NCBI RefSeq assembly: GCF_018917935.1
Contig: NZ_JAHLPN010000002.1
Location: 124,001 to 188,000, forward strand
DNA: 64,000 nucleotides
Direction: 5' to 3'
Source of the DNA: Kineothrix sp. MSJ-39
GTDB taxonomy: Bacteria; Bacillota; Clostridia; Lachnospirales; Lachnospiraceae
Shown: one piece after another, positions 27,701-36,270 of the stretch
Layout: every line of letters begins with the position of its first letter
Numbering within the stretch: position 1 is the stretch's first letter
Made by a program: the position numbers and the translations under genes
The notes under the pieces: model-generated
Database searches by the model: none
Seen by the model: only the letters and a program-made list of their open reading frames with translations
What the model was told of the DNA's origin: nothing

Positions 27701-29267
27701 TAGTGATCATGAAATCCATCGTATAGTTTAAGGAGCTGTTTACGTCATATCCCTCAGGGATCTGTATCTTCTCCCCTATATAGGAAATACTCTCTATAGA
27801 AGACTCCACAACAGAAAACGGGAAACTGATAGCCTGTCCCGCATATCTTAAATGATATGTATAATCTCCCGGTACTAATGCGGCAACGGAATATCCCTGA
27901 TGATCCTCATCCTTATATATACCGGAGGTGTCCAACCCCCATCCGGTCGCACCGTCAGTATTGAAATCACCTGCATCATAAGAAAGGATCCGTTCACTGC
28001 CATCCTTATAGGTTACAGCCAGCTCCAGCCCGGCAAAGGAAATTGCGTCTGTTCCTTCCTCAACTACTGTAGTAACAGGCAGTGTGTTGACGGAAACAGA
28101 TACTACCTGATTTGCCACAATCTTAACAGGGAAGCTGCAATACTGCCCCGCACATACAAGATAGCCAGCTAAAGTTTTCTCATCCGCAATCTCAAAATAG
28201 CGGACCAGCTCATATGTAGAATCTGTATATCCATCAGCTTTATCCGGCGCTGCCTGTGAATAGACACCGGTATCACTGTCATAGGTATAGTAAACACCGT
28301 ATACATATCCAAACTTCTTATTTAACTGTTCGAGTGTATACTCCTGTTCTTTTCCGTCCTCTGTTACAACCACTTTGGTATTGCTGTCCAGATAGACCCA
28401 GTTATTCATGCCATCCTCATAACAGACTTCCAGAGGCTGTTCTTCTGCAAAACGGACTGCCGATACGCTATTACTCAAGACAGTAAAATCAGCTGTTATC
28501 GTTTTTCCCAATACGTACATCGTGACAGTATGGGCTCCGGCTTTCAAACTGCTGAAATCCCCCTCGCCCTCATCAAAATACTGACATGAAGTATTTGCAT
28601 TTAATTTATTGCCTGCCATTACCTCCACAGAATCATCTGCATAAGTCAGCGTATAGACTGCCAGTCCAGGTATATAATAGGAACCGTTTTCATAGATCTC
28701 AGCTTCCGAGAAATCTGCTGTCACCGATTTAATCTCCGCTTCGGCAACACGTACCGTATGCACACGCTCGGAATCGTTTTGGATTTCCAGCCAATAGGTT
28801 CCCGCACTGCGTGTGAAAAATCCACCATTATTCCCCCAGCCGATAATTTTTTCCAGACTATCCCAGACGGTAATGGAATCTATGGTCTTTCCATCTACAG
28901 TAACGCGATATACAGGCTGCTGCCTGCCTTCCTCTACCTCCGGAATTGTTACCTGCAGGTAATACGTTCCGTTTTTCGGCAAGAGTGTTAATTCCTTTTC
29001 TTCTCCGATCTCCACCGGATAGCTTGTCATAATTACCGCTTCATCTGCATCCAGTTCTTCACCGGCAGACTGCTTTGCCTCATCTGCCTCATCCGAAGGA
29101 TCTTCCGTCTCTGCAGCAGGCTCTTCTCCCTGCATTTGGGCATCATTCGCACTTACAGCTGCGACTTCTGCATTCTCCTGCCCGGCGAATGCCACAACGC
29201 CGTTTGTCGGAAATGCCATTAGAAATGCCAGCCCAAGTGCAAGCCATCTGTTTCGCATTTTGCTCAT
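21708..29267 (-). CDS. Giant secreted surface protein with Ig-like, LRR, InlB-type, Big_2 and Fn3 modules
   Basis: A 2519-aa exported protein. The signal peptide is residues 1-28 (WLALGLAFLMAFPTNGVVAFA). Residues about 190-1440 hold roughly eleven tandem Ig-like domains of 90-110 aa, joined by linkers of the type ENPVDSI (IENPVESIAI, VENPIKSIEV, TENPVDHFEV). About 1740-1815 is an InlB B-repeat-like domain (FLGWYQKDGTRLTRNTQI), about 1890-1970 BspA-type leucine-rich repeats (TKIKIPDTVETIGDGAFEGC), about 2160-2250 a Big_2 domain, and the last 95 residues a fibronectin III domain with a Lys-rich tail. No LPXTG motif or C-terminal anchor is seen, so attachment may use the basic tail. Start follows GGGAGG. 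Probably an adhesin or polymer-binding protein; ligand unknown. Confidence 0.85.
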   Translation of the reverse strand: MSKMRNRWLALGLAFLMAFPTNGVVAFAGQENAEVAAVSANDAQMQGEEPAAETEDPSDEADEAKQSAGEELDADEAVIMTSYPVEIGEEKELTLLPKNGTYYLQVTIPEVEEGRQQPVYRVTVDGKTIDSITVWDSLEKIIGWGNNGGFFTRSAGTYWLEIQNDSERVHTVRVAEAEIKSVTADFSEAEIYENGSYYIPGLAVYTLTYADDSVEVMAGNKLNANTSCQYFDEGEGDFSSLKAGAHTVTMYVLGKTITADFTVLSNSVSAVRFAEEQPLEVCYEDGMNNWVYLDSNTKVVVTEDGKEQEYTLEQLNKKFGYVYGVYYTYDSDTGVYSQAAPDKADGYTDSTYELVRYFEIADEKTLAGYLVCAGQYCSFPVKIVANQVVSVSVNTLPVTTVVEEGTDAISFAGLELAVTYKDGSERILSYDAGDFNTDGATGWGLDTSGIYKDEDHQGYSVAALVPGDYTYHLRYAGQAISFPFSVVESSIESISYIGEKIQIPEGYDVNSSLNYTMDFMITMKDQSTVIRSYQRWSWGDTSITYREADGMDMLYADTSEVDNSKQGVYQIYFSLKGKMFPVDVEIIENPVESIAIDIASVRTTYVLGENIYLGSSLGLTATYKDGEIKHLDSVLPDAQTITYTDKNGNEITTGNINELPLGKYTVDVSALGRKDSYTIDIVENPIKSIEVVSGAEQTAYAGITNGYLAQDMTLKVSYKDTTLPSKKVIIPKGYSSEIEDENYPGGKLTINYLGVKITDTMWSSDMQAMPCGTHETSLQLGGFTIPFTITITETPIDSISVSIPQEYRSFVAGEDFYFNSANLPGSTITIRYKTGDPDKVIDLDTYNYYDTVLNTNMNITGSLKDADGNWVSDWVGNLEPGQYYYEVSIGKKTGSCPITITENPVDHFEVTVPDKYTSETEGELEYIPYGNDFKLHVYYTDGTENTFVTNKKGMWQDNKFSRLNKQRLRLTMLQDGEEVDEEQLSQLLYGIYDVQVTAYGKTATYPFTIKKNPIDKIEPIMKEDFSFVAGTETNVRNAISGITVYKTDGSTENLYIDDGYDVDVYIAGEEDNYSDCSDLAAGEYTGYVRYKNKKAEFPVTVVENPVDSITVSVKEENTKYLINSEQNISTEGMTLTVHYKDPSVKDKSFKLGGDTGWYDLDFPGKRVTIRQMITVKMNDSDDDYTMETDSIGTDVKEGAYDVKVYAYGKETTYQIQVQKPEISKITLKTDNLQKTYMAGSGDCVQYTYDDILVSFKNGETKSLQELLYDKNGNETALCNTYQYGLNFNLTDEAGEVYSGSSWFKNMKAGTYTVTFSLYGNEASYQIQLEESGVKSMTVAKTPDYLEYWDGELSDENEVTDYIKGLQLSVLYQDGTSRIFDVDKFQNIRGSEYSLDGEVLYISLVQQEWDEEETDNDWSLQVTYKDQEVQIPLQKKDFSKEASTLITKDKVNITTIGKPGQYAVYKLMPQTTATYYMYSEGLFDTYGYLYDAEGNLLQKNDDDGKGNNFYIENTLRAGETYYFVSRLYSKNGLGIFLTIFSWEEAWIVESQEKIDQVAVSLPEPKAGEKKALCTDIAVSASVSDNCIVKSVQWGTEDGYDTVGNFEAGHDNILKVILSPIYGYCFTTRTAVTVNGKKPGSRYIDEQGDLTVTYTFKSQEVKVTLPENTKDYTVTTDEKDAFVTKGGSYAFDVKPAAGAALTVKANGTPVKPESGTHYVLTDVQNNVNVTVTAEAPKPEAEKVIVSYYDGSTLYDQVSVKKDSTIYYGTQEKNLPKLTSYANGSNQFFLGWYQKDGTRLTRNTQISEDISVTAKWINGIITKQSSGFTITYKVIEVSDNGKMYLEVTQAKADSSALESNLKSFVHDLLDIESDRAGEVTIENGMEIEGFDADVIAIASNAFANNETLTKIKIPDTVETIGDGAFEGCSALEEVAIPDSVKEIGDSAFKDSAVKTVALPDSIEKIGQGAFAKSNGAEKTEILCSASLSQEMAQDIESAGAKATVLDFALTPDQDIVALTVDETLSVSANAVLGDEDVSEETTWAVAQGDEELLSVSGNTTGKEIAVKAVKRYNNKNTATLIATCRGMQKKLQIRIEKKAAESSDFVVTLDKEQYEYDGNEMTPKVKSITYNGVEIPASEYQIICDDEDNIIYISLDNYEVDLRKRYTVTYPSVKGVKIDKSTLSVTVGEEIALTASIQPAYAKNAGFIWDSDDETIVSQTNQNGGFRAEKAGVATITVKSVTNPDITDTCIVTVNDKKDDPGKGDPGKDNPGKGDEKHTCTFDKGRITKQPTCTKAGEKTYTCTVCHKTKVEAIAMTAHVWTEKTVKASAQKNGYTAKACKNCGKETELKDIYAPAEIELSKDLYSYNGKACKPAVKVKDSAGNEIAAANFDVTYADNKKIGNAKVTVTFKGIRYEGNLTTTFTIASPKTTVSKAKAAKKSITVTWKKQKKNVSGYQIQYSTSKKFDKAVKTKTVKGTKKTSLTISKLKAKKTYYVRIRTYKTVKGTKYYSEWSKTKKVKTK

Positions 29268-29413
29268 CTTTTTCCTCCCTCATTTTCTGTGAAAGCATAT
29301 GTCTCACAAAAATCCCCGTGATCATATCACGTTTCACGACTTTAAAGTATCAGATTAAGTATAGCACGCATTTTCAGTCAAAACATTTGTTATTTTTGCC
29401 AAAAAGAGCAGCA

Positions 29414-29445
29414 AAAAACCGACATATTTCACATATGCCGGTTTT
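29414..29445 (-). terminator. Terminator of the chemoreceptor gene
   Basis: Stem AAACCG-CATAT / ATATG-CGGTTT, followed on the minus strand by TTTTTTGC. Confidence 0.8.
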
Positions 29446-29465
29446 CAAAGAAACGCTCTCTTTAT

Positions 29466-31451
29466 TTATAATTTGAACTTAGAAACCTCTCCAAGCAGGT
29501 TTGTGGAAAGCTCTGACATGCCATGTCCCGCCTCAGCCGTCTTTTCGCCGTCTGTTCTGACAGCCTTTGCAAGCTCCATGACTTTTTCACAGGTATCCTG
29601 CATTTCCATCGTGCTTGCGCTCTGTTCCTCCGTGCTTGCCGCCATATCTGTGGCAACACCCTCAATATCGGAAATGGCATGCTTCACATGCTCCATTGCT
29701 TCGTGGATCTGTCCTACAGTGCTGTTGATCGCAGCAAAAGTCTCATCGGTCTTTTTCACGACTTCCACGCTGTTGTCGATCGCATCGCGGCTTGTTTTCG
29801 TCTCGTTGATCACGATCGCCACAAGCTCAGACAGATGATCCGTCGTTTCCACGATCTGTTTCACGGAATTCTCACAGCTGTCCGCAAGTGTCCGGATCTC
29901 GCTTGCCACAACCGCGAATCCGCGGCCGGATTCCCCGGCTCTTGCAGCTTCAATGCTGGCATTTAAGGAAAGCAGATTGGTCTGTCCTGCGATCTCCTGG
30001 ATCACATTTACCATTTCGGTAATGCCGGTCAGTCCCTTTTCTACGTTAGCAACCGCTTCCTCCAGATTACCGGAGATCTCGGAAACATGATTCATCTGGC
30101 TTTCCAGCGTCCGCATATCTTCTTCACCGGTCGCAACCAGATCAATGGCAGTATCTACATTACCTGCCACTAACTCACAGGCTTCATCCGTATCGGAAAC
30201 ACTCTGCGTCAGAACCTGCGCAGATTCCGCGATCTGGTTGATCGCATCCGTCAGCTGGTGGATAGAACCGGTCAATACACTGACTGCCTCAAGCTGTGCA
30301 TCTGCAGATCCGTTTAAGTTATCGGCCGTCTGCATATTATCATCAGAAGCATCCCGCATCTGCAGTGCAGAATTTTTGATGGTCAGCACCATCTGTTTCA
30401 ACTGGTCGGACATTGTATTCAGATTGTGGACGATTACCCCCAGCTCATCTTTATTTTTGATCGTCACATCATTTGTCATATCCAGATTGGAAAGCTGCTC
30501 AATCTTTTTATTGATCACCGGGATCGGCTTTAATATATTGATCAGAATAATGGCGATCACCACATTCAGAAGGATCATACCTGCCACGGAACTGAAGCCC
30601 GTTACCTTTTCGATCTGCAGAAGGGAACTTTCCACATCCTTCTTTGCTGCTTGGCAGACAATGACAAATTCCGTTCCGTCGATCGGATGGATCTTCAGAT
30701 AACTGTCTCCCACAACCAGAAGCTCATCATAGGTGTCTTTTTGTATCTTTTGTGCAATGGTTTCTGCTTCCACAGTCTTGACTGCACCGATTTCCTGCCC
30801 GTTCATTTTCTCATCCACATGATTTCCGAAAACCAGACCGGATACGCGGTCCACTGCATAGGCATAACCATTATCAAAGATCTTTTCTCCTCTCAGTATC
30901 TGATCGATGGCATCAAGCTGTACATCCGCGGAGATAACACCGACCACATTGCCCTGCTGGTCAGAAATATTCGTAAATACCGATACGATATAGGAACCCG
31001 TATCCGCATCCAGATACATGTCGCCGAACACAACATCATCTGCCTCAATACCCTGTATATACCATGGACGTTCTTTCATGACCCAGTCATCACCCGGTGT
31101 CCACATTTTATCAATATAGGTACCGTCTGTCAGACCGCAGTAAATACCTGTCGGAATGGTATCGGGATAGGAATCCGCGATACTATATATGTATTCCTGA
31201 ATATCCTGCGTGCTTTGGCAGGTCCGGTTGACGGTTTGTTTGATATTGCCGATAATACCGACCGTTTCCCGGATTTCCTTGGAAACTTCATTGTCCAGTT
31301 TTTCTACATGTAATGAAAACTGTTTCTCGGAATTTTTCAGAGTCGTTTTTTTGGTTGATAAGAATGTCACACTGCAGACAAGCAAAAACGCAATGATCAC
31401 AACCGGAATACCAAAGATGGCAACTTTTTTTCTGATTAAATTCTTTTTCAT
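29466..31451 (-). CDS. Methyl-accepting chemotaxis protein with dCache sensor
   Basis: A 661-aa membrane chemoreceptor. First helix is about residues 9-30 ([20 protein letters not shown]), then an extracellular dCache_1 domain to about 275 ([39 protein letters not shown]), the second helix about 283-303 ([19 protein letters not shown]), a HAMP linker and the cytoplasmic signalling rod. The conserved hairpin tip, which binds CheA/CheW, is [20 protein letters not shown] near residue 490. The ligand may be an amino acid or small acid, as with other dCache receptors. No other motility gene is in the window. Confidence 0.93.
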   Translation of the reverse strand: MKKNLIRKKVAIFGIPVVIIAFLLVCSVTFLSTKKTTLKNSEKQFSLHVEKLDNEVSKEIRETVGIIGNIKQTVNRTCQSTQDIQEYIYSIADSYPDTIPTGIYCGLTDGTYIDKMWTPGDDWVMKERPWYIQGIEADDVVFGDMYLDADTGSYIVSVFTNISDQQGNVVGVISADVQLDAIDQILRGEKIFDNGYAYAVDRVSGLVFGNHVDEKMNGQEIGAVKTVEAETIAQKIQKDTYDELLVVGDSYLKIHPIDGTEFVIVCQAAKKDVESSLLQIEKVTGFSSVAGMILLNVVIAIILINILKPIPVINKKIEQLSNLDMTNDVTIKNKDELGVIVHNLNTMSDQLKQMVLTIKNSALQMRDASDDNMQTADNLNGSADAQLEAVSVLTGSIHQLTDAINQIAESAQVLTQSVSDTDEACELVAGNVDTAIDLVATGEEDMRTLESQMNHVSEISGNLEEAVANVEKGLTGITEMVNVIQEIAGQTNLLSLNASIEAARAGESGRGFAVVASEIRTLADSCENSVKQIVETTDHLSELVAIVINETKTSRDAIDNSVEVVKKTDETFAAINSTVGQIHEAMEHVKHAISDIEGVATDMAASTEEQSASTMEMQDTCEKVMELAKAVRTDGEKTAEAGHGMSELSTNLLGEVSKFKL

Positions 31452-31545
31452 GTTCGCGTCCCCCTATTGTGGCATATAAAAAATTTTATCATGTTTTGTA
31501 AAAAAGCATACTTTTTTGTATAAATATTTTATTTTTTAACAGAGA

Positions 31546-31613
31546 CGAGATACGCTCTGCGAATCTCGCTCTGATTAGCGGTCGTCAAATGCACCGCATA
31601 AATGCGTGCATTT
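31546..31613. repeat. Two-hairpin palindromic element between ileS and the chemoreceptor gene
   Basis: Hairpin 1 is CGAGAT-a-CGC-tct-GCG-a-ATCTCG (31546-31568). Hairpin 2 is AAATGCA-c-CGCAT-aa-ATGCG-TGCATTT (31587-31613). They are bracketed by GACGAG and CTCGTC, so a three-way junction is possible. Confidence 0.55.
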
Positions 31614-31631
31614 TCCTCGTCGCCATAACAT

Positions 31632-31662
31632 AAAAATGCCCGGAAAAATCCCGGGCATTTTT
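31632..31662 (-). terminator. Terminator of ileS
   Basis: Stem AAAAATGCCCGG / CCGGGCATTTTT with a 7-nt loop. Confidence 0.85.
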
Positions 31663-31678
31663 ACCTACTGCTTCATTT

Positions 31679-34600
31679 TTACTGCTTCTCTACGGAAAGT
31701 GTCACTTTTTCACCATTGACACTCCACTCTTTGCTGTTTGCATAAACCGCATCTTTATCGATAGAATCAGCAAGAACTTTATCTGCGATCGCTTTTTCAT
31801 TCTTGGTTACGATCGCTGCCAGCTTATCGTTACCTGTGATACCTACTTTGATGTGATCCATCACTTCAAAGCCGGAATCCTTACGCATTGTCTGGATCTT
31901 GGAAATGATCTCTGCTGCGAAGCCTTCTTCGATCAGTTCTTCTGATAAGTTGCAGTCAAGTACAACTGTCACGGTATTATCAGCCTCTGACATATAGCCT
32001 TCCTTCTGGCTCATTTCCACAAGGACATCATCAAGAGACAGGGAAACTTCTGTACCATTTACATCAAATACAAGATTTTCGCCTGCATTTAATTTATCCA
32101 TAGCTTCGTTGCCGTCTACGTTTGCGAAGTATTCTTTGATACCGCCAAGCTGTTTGCCGTATTTCGGTCCTACTGTCTTCAGCTGTGGCTTGAAGGTGTA
32201 GGTTGTGAATTCTCTGACATCGTCTGTGAATTTTACTTCTTTGACATTCAGCTCTTCTTCAATGATCTCCTGATAGAAATCGGAAAGTGCTTTTTCAGCC
32301 TTTACAAACATGGTACCGATCGGCTGTCTGTTCTTGATGTTTGCTGTATTTCTGGCTGCACGGCCCATAACAACGATCTTCAGCACTTCTTCCATGTCTT
32401 CTTCCAGCTGCTTATCCACATAAGCCGGATTTGCAACCGGGAAGTCACACAGATGAACAGATTCCGGTGCTGACGGATCATTTGCACATACCAGATTTCT
32501 GTAAATATCCTCTGTCATGAATGGAATCATCGGTGCTGCAAGTTTCGCAACGGTAACCAGTGCTGTATATAATGTCATGTAAGCATTGATCTTATCCTGC
32601 TCCATGCCCTTTGCCCAGAAACGCTCACGGCTTCTGCGGACATACCAGTTACTCATCTGGTCTACAAATTCATCCAGAGCTCTTGCTGTCTCAGGAATTC
32701 TGTAGTTTTCAAGGTCTGTATCTACCTCTGTGATCAGAGAGTTTAATTTGGATAAAAGCCACTTATCCATAACCGGAAGCTTGTCATATTCCAGTGTATA
32801 TTTGGAGGCATCAAAGCCGTCAATATTGGCATACAGAACAAAGAATGCATAGGTATTCCAGAGTGTTCCGAGAAACTTGCGCTGTCCTTCCTGTACTGCC
32901 TTGCCATGGAAACGGTTAGGCAGCCATGGTGCGGAGTTGATATAGAAGTACCAGCGGATCGCATCAGCACCGTAAGTTGCCAGTGCATCAAACGGATCGA
33001 CTGCATTGCCCTTTGTTTTACTCATTTTCTGTCCGTTTTCATCCTGTACATGACCAAGCACGATAACGTTTTCGTACGGTGCCTTGTTGAACAGAAGTGT
33101 AGACTCTGCCATCAGGGAGTGGAACCAGCCACGTGTCTGGTCAACAGCCTCTGAAATGAACTGCGCCGGGAACTGCTGCTTGAACAGATCCTGATTTTCA
33201 AATGGATAATGATGCTGTGCAAATGGCATAGCACCTGAATCAAACCAGCAGTCGATTACTTCCGGAACACGCTTCATTGTCTTACCACAGTCAGGACAGG
33301 TAAATGTAACAGCATCGATATATGGACGGTGCAGCTCTACCTTGGCATCTTCCGGATTACCGCTTCTTTCGGCAAGTTCTGCACGGCTTCCGATTGATTC
33401 GAGATGTCCGCAGCCTTCACATTCCCAGATGTTCAGAGGCGTACCCCAGTAACGGTTACGGGAAATTGCCCAGTCCTGAATATTTTCAAGCCAGTTACCG
33501 AAACGGCCTTTTCCAATAGATTCCGGAATCCAGTTTACGGTATTGTTGTTACGGATCAGATCATCTCTGACTGCTGTTTCTTTGATGTACCAGGATTCTC
33601 TTGCATAGTAGATCAGTGGTGTATCACATCTCCAGCAGTGTGGATATTCATGCTCGAATTTCGGTGCGTCAAATAATTTGCCTTCTTTGTCAAGATCGAT
33701 CAGAACGTCTTTATCCGCATCCTTTACAAATTTACCGGCGTAAGGTGTTTCTTCTGTCAGCTGACCTTTGCCGTCTACAAACTGTACAAACGGAAGATCG
33801 TAGTTACGTCCGACATTCGCATCATCTTCACCGAATGCAGGTGCAATGTGTACGATACCGGTACCATCTGACATGGTAACATAGCTGTCGCATGTTACGA
33901 AAAAGCCTTTCTTATTCTGTTTGTCTGCCGTTTCCTTTGCGCAGGCATATAATGGTTCATACTCCTTGTATTCCAGATCTTTTCCTTTGTAGGTTTCCAG
34001 AATTTCATATGCTTTGTTGCCATTTTCTTCATTTGCCAGTCTGGAAGATAAAACGGTATCCAGAAGTGCTTTTGCCATGTAGTACGTATAGCCGTCAGCA
34101 GCTTTTACTTTTACATATTCTTCATCCGGATTTACACAGAGAGCCACGTTACTTGGCAGTGTCCATGGCGTTGTTGTCCATGCCAGGAAATACGCATCTT
34201 CTCCCGTCACCTTGAAACGTACGATGGCAGAACGCTCCTTGACTGTTTTATAGCCCTGTGAAACTTCTGCAGAAGAAAGTGGTGTACCACAACGAGGACA
34301 GTAAGGAACGATCTTGAAGCCTTTGTAAAGCAGACCTTTGTTCCAGATCTGGTTCAGTGCCCACCATTCAGACTCGATAAAGTTATCATCATAGGTGACA
34401 TATGGATGATCCATATCAGCCCAGAAACCAACTGTATTGGAAAAGTCTTCCCACATTCCTTTGTATTTCCATACAGATTCTTTACATTTTTCAATAAACG
34501 GTTCAATACCGTATTCTTCGATCTGTTCTTTTCCGTTCAGACCAAGCATCTTTTCGACTTCCAGCTCAACCGGTAAGCCGTGGGTATCCCAACCTGCTTT

Positions 34601-34843
34601 ACGGGGTACCATGTAGCCCTTCATAGTACGGTATCTCGGGATCATATCTTTAATAACACGAGTCAGGACATGTCCGATATGCGGCTTGCCGTTTGCAGTT
34701 GGCGGGCCATCATAAAATGTATAGGTCGGGCAGCCTTCTCTTGCTTTCATGCTCTTCTGGAAAATGTCGTTTTCACGCCAGAATTTTTCTGTTTCTTTTT
34801 CACGGTCTACGAAATTCAGATTCGTGGATACTTTTTGATACAT
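31679..34843 (-). CDS. ileS: Isoleucyl-tRNA synthetase, probably type 2 (eukaryote-like)
   Basis: Charges tRNA-Ile. About 1054 aa, longer than the usual bacterial 920-940. The HIGH region is GPPTANGKPHIGHVLTRVIK and the KMSKS region DENGQKMSKTKGNAVDPFD; both match the eukaryote-like type 2 subgroup, which is often intrinsically resistant to mupirocin. Editing CP1 domain lies between, and the zinc-binding CEGCGH and FTCPDCGK pairs are visible. The start at 34843 (MYQKVSTNLNF) follows AGGAGG; the ORF extension to 35029 is leader RNA. It is controlled by the T-box at 35083-35323. Confidence 0.95.
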   Translation of the reverse strand: MYQKVSTNLNFVDREKETEKFWRENDIFQKSMKAREGCPTYTFYDGPPTANGKPHIGHVLTRVIKDMIPRYRTMKGYMVPRKAGWDTHGLPVELEVEKMLGLNGKEQIEEYGIEPFIEKCKESVWKYKGMWEDFSNTVGFWADMDHPYVTYDDNFIESEWWALNQIWNKGLLYKGFKIVPYCPRCGTPLSSAEVSQGYKTVKERSAIVRFKVTGEDAYFLAWTTTPWTLPSNVALCVNPDEEYVKVKAADGYTYYMAKALLDTVLSSRLANEENGNKAYEILETYKGKDLEYKEYEPLYACAKETADKQNKKGFFVTCDSYVTMSDGTGIVHIAPAFGEDDANVGRNYDLPFVQFVDGKGQLTEETPYAGKFVKDADKDVLIDLDKEGKLFDAPKFEHEYPHCWRCDTPLIYYARESWYIKETAVRDDLIRNNNTVNWIPESIGKGRFGNWLENIQDWAISRNRYWGTPLNIWECEGCGHLESIGSRAELAERSGNPEDAKVELHRPYIDAVTFTCPDCGKTMKRVPEVIDCWFDSGAMPFAQHHYPFENQDLFKQQFPAQFISEAVDQTRGWFHSLMAESTLLFNKAPYENVIVLGHVQDENGQKMSKTKGNAVDPFDALATYGADAIRWYFYINSAPWLPNRFHGKAVQEGQRKFLGTLWNTYAFFVLYANIDGFDASKYTLEYDKLPVMDKWLLSKLNSLITEVDTDLENYRIPETARALDEFVDQMSNWYVRRSRERFWAKGMEQDKINAYMTLYTALVTVAKLAAPMIPFMTEDIYRNLVCANDPSAPESVHLCDFPVANPAYVDKQLEEDMEEVLKIVVMGRAARNTANIKNRQPIGTMFVKAEKALSDFYQEIIEEELNVKEVKFTDDVREFTTYTFKPQLKTVGPKYGKQLGGIKEYFANVDGNEAMDKLNAGENLVFDVNGTEVSLSLDDVLVEMSQKEGYMSEADNTVTVVLDCNLSEELIEEGFAAEIISKIQTMRKDSGFEVMDHIKVGITGNDKLAAIVTKNEKAIADKVLADSIDKDAVYANSKEWSVNGEKVTLSVEKQ

Positions 34844-35040
34844 CTTCGTTTTCCTCCTGTTTGCTGTTTCTTCACTTCGTATGCATGTGCGGTATAGGTA
34901 TAGGGATTTTGTTCCTCTTTCCCACTCGAAATCCCTGCTGCTTCGCATCAGTCGCACTAACGTGCTTCTGGATTTCTTGCGCCTGCGGCGGTCGATTGCG
35001 ACATCTACATTGTACGCCACAGTGCGCATCCCCGCGGAGC

Positions 35041-35082
35041 GTTTTTGTGTAATAGAAACGAAGTTTCCTATTACACAAAAAC
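35041..35082 (-). repeat. Post-terminator palindrome in the ileS leader
   Basis: GTTTTTGTGTAATAG and CTATTACACAAAAAC form a perfect 15-bp stem that continues as AAAC-GAA-GTTT after one bulge. On the minus strand it starts in the T-tract of the T-box terminator. The flanking GCGGAGCG recurs at 45231. Confidence 0.7.
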
Positions 35083-35323
35083 CCCCGTCCTGTAAAAGGA
35101 CGGGGTAATATCTCCGAAACCACCTGTTACTGCATACTCACTTACGATTTATATGCGCCCGTCGTAACGAGACGGATACGGCAGAACCTACTCATTTTCA
35201 ATCTTTCAGCCTGCAACTCAGAAGTGATATTCAATCATCTGCTACTCACACCGGTCTTTCACCATCACCGGCTCGCTTTGGCTTTTACAAATGATCTACT
35301 GTCTTCGTCATAGTCATTATCTA
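35083..35323 (-). promoter_or_regulatory. T-box riboswitch controlling ileS
   Basis: Reading the minus strand: a long stem I region with AAAGCGAGCCGGTGATGG and GAAAGACCGGTG, a specifier segment GAATATCACTTCTGAG offering ATC (Ile), a GACGG-type stem III, the T-box-like AACAGGTGGTTTC, and terminator CCCCGTCC / GGACGGGG (35083-35105) followed by GTTTTTG. Uncharged tRNA-Ile should favour the antiterminator. The rest of the leader (34844-35040) holds more small palindromes, for example GCAC-GTTA-GTGC, and no gene. Confidence 0.82.
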
Positions 35324-35329
35324 AGTGAG

Positions 35330-35359
35330 ATTATAATTCTGCAATGCCCGCATTGTCAA
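35330..35359 (-). promoter_or_regulatory. Promoter of the ileS T-box transcript
   Basis: Minus strand TTGACA, 18 bp, TATAAT. The -35 box overlaps the stop codon of sdaAA. Confidence 0.7.
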
Positions 35360-36249
35360 GGGGTTATTGTGGCATCTTCCTCTGTTTCCATCAGCTTATG
35401 CATGATTTCCTGCCCGGTTTTGGTCGCAGCCAGACCGCCGAGTGCCGTTTCCCGGAAAGCGCTGTCCATTTTGCTGCCAACTTCCTGCATGGCGTCGATC
35501 ACCTCGTCCGGTGGAATTCTGCTTTTTATACCCGCCATTGCCATATCCGCGCAGGAGATCGCGTTCACGCAGCCCAGCACATTTCTTTTTACACAGGGAA
35601 TTTCCACAAGTCCCGCAACCGGATCACAGACAAGTCCCAGCAGTCCTTTGAGTGCCAGAGCCGCTGCATGGCAGATCTGCTCGTCACTGCCTCCCTGTAA
35701 ATAAACAAGTGCTCCCGCTGCCATGGCAGAAGCCGAGCCGATCTCTGCCTGACAGCCACCTTCCGCTCCACTGATCGATGCCCGCTGTGCGATCACTTCT
35801 CCAATGCCGCCTGTGACAAATAGTGCTTTTAAGATTTCTTCCTTGGGCACTTTTTTCAGCTCATAATAAGGAAGCAGAACCGCCGGGATCACACCACAAG
35901 AGCCTGCTGTCGGCGCCGCAACGATCCTTCGCATGCACGCATTTGACTCTGCCATCTTGAGTGCTGTGATCATGGCTTCTTCCATAAAAGAACCGCAAAG
36001 CATATTGCCGGTTTTCGCATACGCTTCCAGTTTTCCGCCTTCTGCACCGACAAGTCCGCTGGCAGACAGTCTGTCCTGCCTGTAGGTTTTCACGGTCTGC
36101 TCCATGGTATCGAAGATCTTTTCCATATAAGCAAAGGATTCTTCCCGCGATATGCCGCGCTGCGCCATATCATCATACAGCATATATTCCCAGAAACGCT
36201 TTTTTTCTGTCTGGCACCAGTCCAGAATTTCCTGCAGTGATAATTCCAT
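35356..36249 (-). CDS. sdaAA: L-serine ammonia-lyase, iron-sulfur, alpha subunit
   Basis: Catalytic subunit of the oxygen-sensitive [4Fe-4S] L-serine dehydratase (serine to pyruvate and ammonia). The 297-aa length fits. Motifs are RIVAAPTAGSCGVIPAVLLPY near residue 110 and GAEGGCQAEIGSASAMAAGA near 160, with cluster cysteines there and in GLVCDPVAGLVEIPCVKRN near 210. Start follows AGGAGG. It is separated from the beta-subunit gene by a 200-bp MITE-like element instead of the usual short gap. Confidence 0.95.
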   Translation of the reverse strand: MELSLQEILDWCQTEKKRFWEYMLYDDMAQRGISREESFAYMEKIFDTMEQTVKTYRQDRLSASGLVGAEGGKLEAYAKTGNMLCGSFMEEAMITALKMAESNACMRRIVAAPTAGSCGVIPAVLLPYYELKKVPKEEILKALFVTGGIGEVIAQRASISGAEGGCQAEIGSASAMAAGALVYLQGGSDEQICHAAALALKGLLGLVCDPVAGLVEIPCVKRNVLGCVNAISCADMAMAGIKSRIPPDEVIDAMQEVGSKMDSAFRETALGGLAATKTGQEIMHKLMETEEDATITP

Positions 36250-36270
36250 AGTTCCTCCTTATGACATATT

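Noticed and set aside
34844-35029. N-terminal extension of IleS
   Set aside because: It contains leader palindromes and no synthetase similarity, and the good Shine-Dalgarno site is just before 34843.
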